NCBI RefSeq assembly: GCF_013166515.1
Contig: NZ_JABKKJ010000005.1
Span: 118,389 to 182,388 of the forward strand
DNA length: 64,000 nt
Source: Xylanibacter caecicola
GTDB taxonomy: Bacteria; Bacteroidota; Bacteroidia; Bacteroidales; Bacteroidaceae
Reading direction: 5' to 3'
Shown here: in pieces, positions 62,494 to 64,000 of the stretch
How positions within the stretch are numbered: the stretch's first letter is position 1
Layout: every line of letters starts with the position of its first letter
Program-made: the position numbers and the translations under genes
The notes under the pieces: model-generated
Database searches by the model: none
Seen by the model: only the letters and a program-made list of their open reading frames with translations
Told to the model about the DNA's origin: nothing

Positions 62494-62892
62494 ATTATTT
62501 ACGGCTGCAAATATAACCAATGATAAGCACTCCTGACTGATGAAAAGCCCATATTTTTAACCGCGGGATATAAAAAACAAGGCATAAGACATAAATTTCT
62601 GATTTTAAAGACATTCCCTCCTGCAACAAGCACATGTTGTCCGTAGCCATCAAGAATTATTTCATCAATAGAATGAACTGTTTATCAACGACAACGGCTG
62701 CACCTTGCAGACATACAGTAAAAAACAGCTAACAATCTGTTACATTGTTCATCACATTGCTTCTATAATGGAAATTGCTGTAAACGGAAATTGAAGAGAT
62801 GTCCTTTAGAAAAAAGACGCGAAACGAACGGCAAAAAGAATGGTTTAAATAAAAAAGAGTTTACAGAACAGACGATTATCATTATTTATTTG

Positions 62893-62900
62893 TAATTTTG
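62893..62900 (+). promoter_or_regulatory. -7 promoter box far upstream of yccF
   Basis: TAATTTTG, matching TAnnTTTG. It would give a leader of about 260 nt before the yccF ATG. The rest of the 672-base gap 62494-63165 left of this box (62521-62890) shows nothing I can name. Confidence 0.45.
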
Positions 62901-63032
62901 TATTTGGATTGATATGATTATCTTTCCTGATTTTTTTGAAAAAAGAAGCGTTATGCTTATCTCTTGCGAATGAAAACCTGAGAAACTTTCAAACGTATAC
63001 AAGGATAGAGCATAGTGGTTCTCACGCATGTG

Positions 63033-63113
63033 GCGTGGGCTGCTATTACTACATCTGTATACAACGGTTTTCTCAGGACCATCATTCGAAGACGTGGCAT
63101 TGCAGTTCCACGC
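63033..63113 (+). promoter_or_regulatory. Possible structured RNA leader of yccF
   Basis: GCGTGG (63033-63038) pairs with CCACGC (63108-63113) and CTGC (63040-63043) with GCAG (63102-63105). This closes a loop of about 60 nt. A competing hairpin, CACGC/GCGTG, lies at 63023-63037. There is no coding signal in this stretch. Confidence 0.4.
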
Positions 63114-63165
63114 TTCTAAAATTATTAATTCTCTTAAGGGAACTGGAAGAGAGAAAACAAGTAAT

Positions 63166-63660
63166 ATGAAAACATTTGGTAATATTATCTGGCATTTCCC
63201 TTTCTTCGGATTTGCAATGTCGTTAATCACCGCCATTGGCGGACTGATATGGTGTCTCACAGTAATAGGCATTCCTATTGGATTGGGATTGTTTCAACTT
63301 AGCCTCTTTTATCTTGCACCATTTACAAAAAGAATGGTGTCACAGCAAGATTTGATTCTTCTTACTGGAGAGGAGCAGGCAACAGCCGTGAAGTGGTGGT
63401 TTACTGTCATACGCATATTATTCTTCCCATTCGGATGCCTTGCTGCATTCGCTTCTGCCTTACACATCGGCATACAGTTTATTAGTATTATAGGAATTCC
63501 ATGCGCCATGGCTGAAGCTAAGGCATTATCAACAATCTTCAATCCTATAAACAAAAGATGTGTTCCGCTTGCAATAGCAGAGGAAATAGACCGGAGAAAA
63601 AATAATATCATGCTTAATAAATATAAAGAACCAGAGACACATGTGTCCTCTATCGCATGA
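63166..63660 (+). CDS. yccF: YccF-family inner-membrane protein
   Basis: A 164-residue membrane protein with two copies of the YccF (inner membrane component) domain. The N-terminal FGNIIWHFPFFGFAMSLITA and IGGLIWCLTVIGIPIGLGLF and the second copy (VIRILFFPFGCLAAFASALH; FISIIGIPCAMAEAKAL) both show the family's GIP turn. The frame is open 46 codons upstream, but the ATG at 63166 is the family start. Molecular function is unknown. The transcript seems to carry a long leader. Confidence 0.88.
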   Translation: MKTFGNIIWHFPFFGFAMSLITAIGGLIWCLTVIGIPIGLGLFQLSLFYLAPFTKRMVSQQDLILLTGEEQATAVKWWFTVIRILFFPFGCLAAFASALHIGIQFISIIGIPCAMAEAKALSTIFNPINKRCVPLAIAEEIDRRKNNIMLNKYKEPETHVSSIA

Positions 63661-63698
63661 CTCCATAAAAAAGTAATCACCACAGAACAATACGACAA

Positions 63699-63727
63699 CC
63701 CGGATATTGGTTTATTCCATATCCGGG
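63699..63727 (+). terminator. Hairpin after yccF
   Basis: CCCGGATAT (63699-63707) pairs with ATATCCGGG (63719-63727), about 40 bases after the stop. The following T-run is weak. Confidence 0.5.
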
Positions 63728-63880
63728 CTTACTAACTCCGCATCAAGTGTCCTTTATATAAAGCGACGGAGCATTCATGTTCCAACAGCTAATTAACAAT
63801 CACACAACATGTAAAGTCCAACAGCTAATGCAAAGTCATAAGAATTTATTGAAAACATGTCTTTTCAGTATCCGGTAGTT

Positions 63881-64000
63881 TCAACTGGCAAGTGCAAAAT
63901 TAATGATTTGTTTGAAGAATTCTTCTTTCGGGGTTGAGAAATTTAGTTTCTTTCTCGGTCTGAGGTTCAATTTCTTTCCCACTTTCTTGATATAGTTGTC
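63881..64000 (-). mobile_element. IS30-type transposase, C-terminal end (cut by the window edge)
   Basis: Reading in from the right edge on the minus strand gives 39 residues and a TGA at 63881-63883. The stretch KLNLRPRKKLNFSTPKEEFF matches the conserved C-terminus of IS30-family transposases (LN-x-RPRK-x-L-x4-TP-x-E). The rest lies outside the window, so intactness cannot be judged. No terminal inverted repeat could be confirmed at about 63800-63880. Confidence 0.8.

Noticed and set aside
62886..63272. 128-codon minus-strand frame across the yccF start and leader
   Set aside because: No similarity, and it overlaps the conserved yccF coding region.

Overview
The window comes from a Bacteroidales chromosome, most likely a Prevotella-type member of Prevotellaceae. 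The evidence is a Bacteroidota promoter core (TAnnTTTG) in front of most first genes, few Shine-Dalgarno sequences, SusC/SusD pairs, a type IX secretion (gldKLMN/porP) operon, and short C-terminal tails of the Prevotella secreted-protein kind. No tRNA or rRNA gene was seen. The left edge cuts nadB and the right edge cuts an IS30-type transposase.

Region 1 (1-15.9 kb) is mostly core: nadB, a two-gene ATPase/TOPRIM-like (DUF4435) pair that resembles PARIS/OLD-type defence, waaA, gltX, a 7TM-HD phosphodiesterase, a FadL-like porin, priA and an outer-membrane barrel with a carboxypeptidase-regulatory-like N-terminus. The intergenic regions here hold three different dispersed repeat families.

Region 2 (16.0-22.5 kb) is a tight seven-gene + strand operon: PAP2 phosphatase, UDP-glucuronate 4-epimerase-type enzyme, ArnT-like GT39/83 transferase, polyprenyl-phosphate GT2, a doubled LAB_N membrane protein, an OmpR-type response regulator and a histidine kinase. 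It reads as a self-regulated envelope (probably lipid A) modification system, with parallels to the rhizobial galacturonate pathway and enterobacterial arn/pmrAB.

Region 3 (22.6-29.1 kb, - strand) holds a small outer-membrane barrel and the T9SS core porP-gldK-gldL-gldM-gldN. It is followed by about 1.2 kb of unusual non-coding DNA: a 50-bp perfect inverted repeat, then a roughly 30-unit array with 21-22 bp period.

Region 4 (30.4-60.5 kb) is a large polysaccharide utilisation locus on the - strand: GH5 with two N-terminal modules, SGNH esterase, SusC, SusD, surface glycan-binding lipoprotein, GH5, GH5 (subfamily 2-like), GH2 beta-mannosidase, GH5, GH140-like, GH130 mannosylglucose phosphorylase, GPH transporter, GH78, sialate-O-acetylesterase-type esterase, mannose-6-phosphate isomerase and GH172. 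A divergent AraC regulator, a secreted three-module protein and a DUF4886 SGNH-like protein lie beyond it. Endo-cleavage by GH5 enzymes, GH2/GH130 action on mannosides and isomerisation of mannose-6-P point to a beta-mannan/glucomannan-like, acetylated and perhaps rhamnosylated glycan. A 19-bp motif stands exactly 41 nt upstream of the -7 box in three promoters of this locus and is the best candidate activator site.

Region 5 (60.6-64 kb) has small conserved genes: DUF2795, a cobalamin adenosyltransferase, two unknowns, yccF with a long, possibly structured leader, and the end of a transposase.
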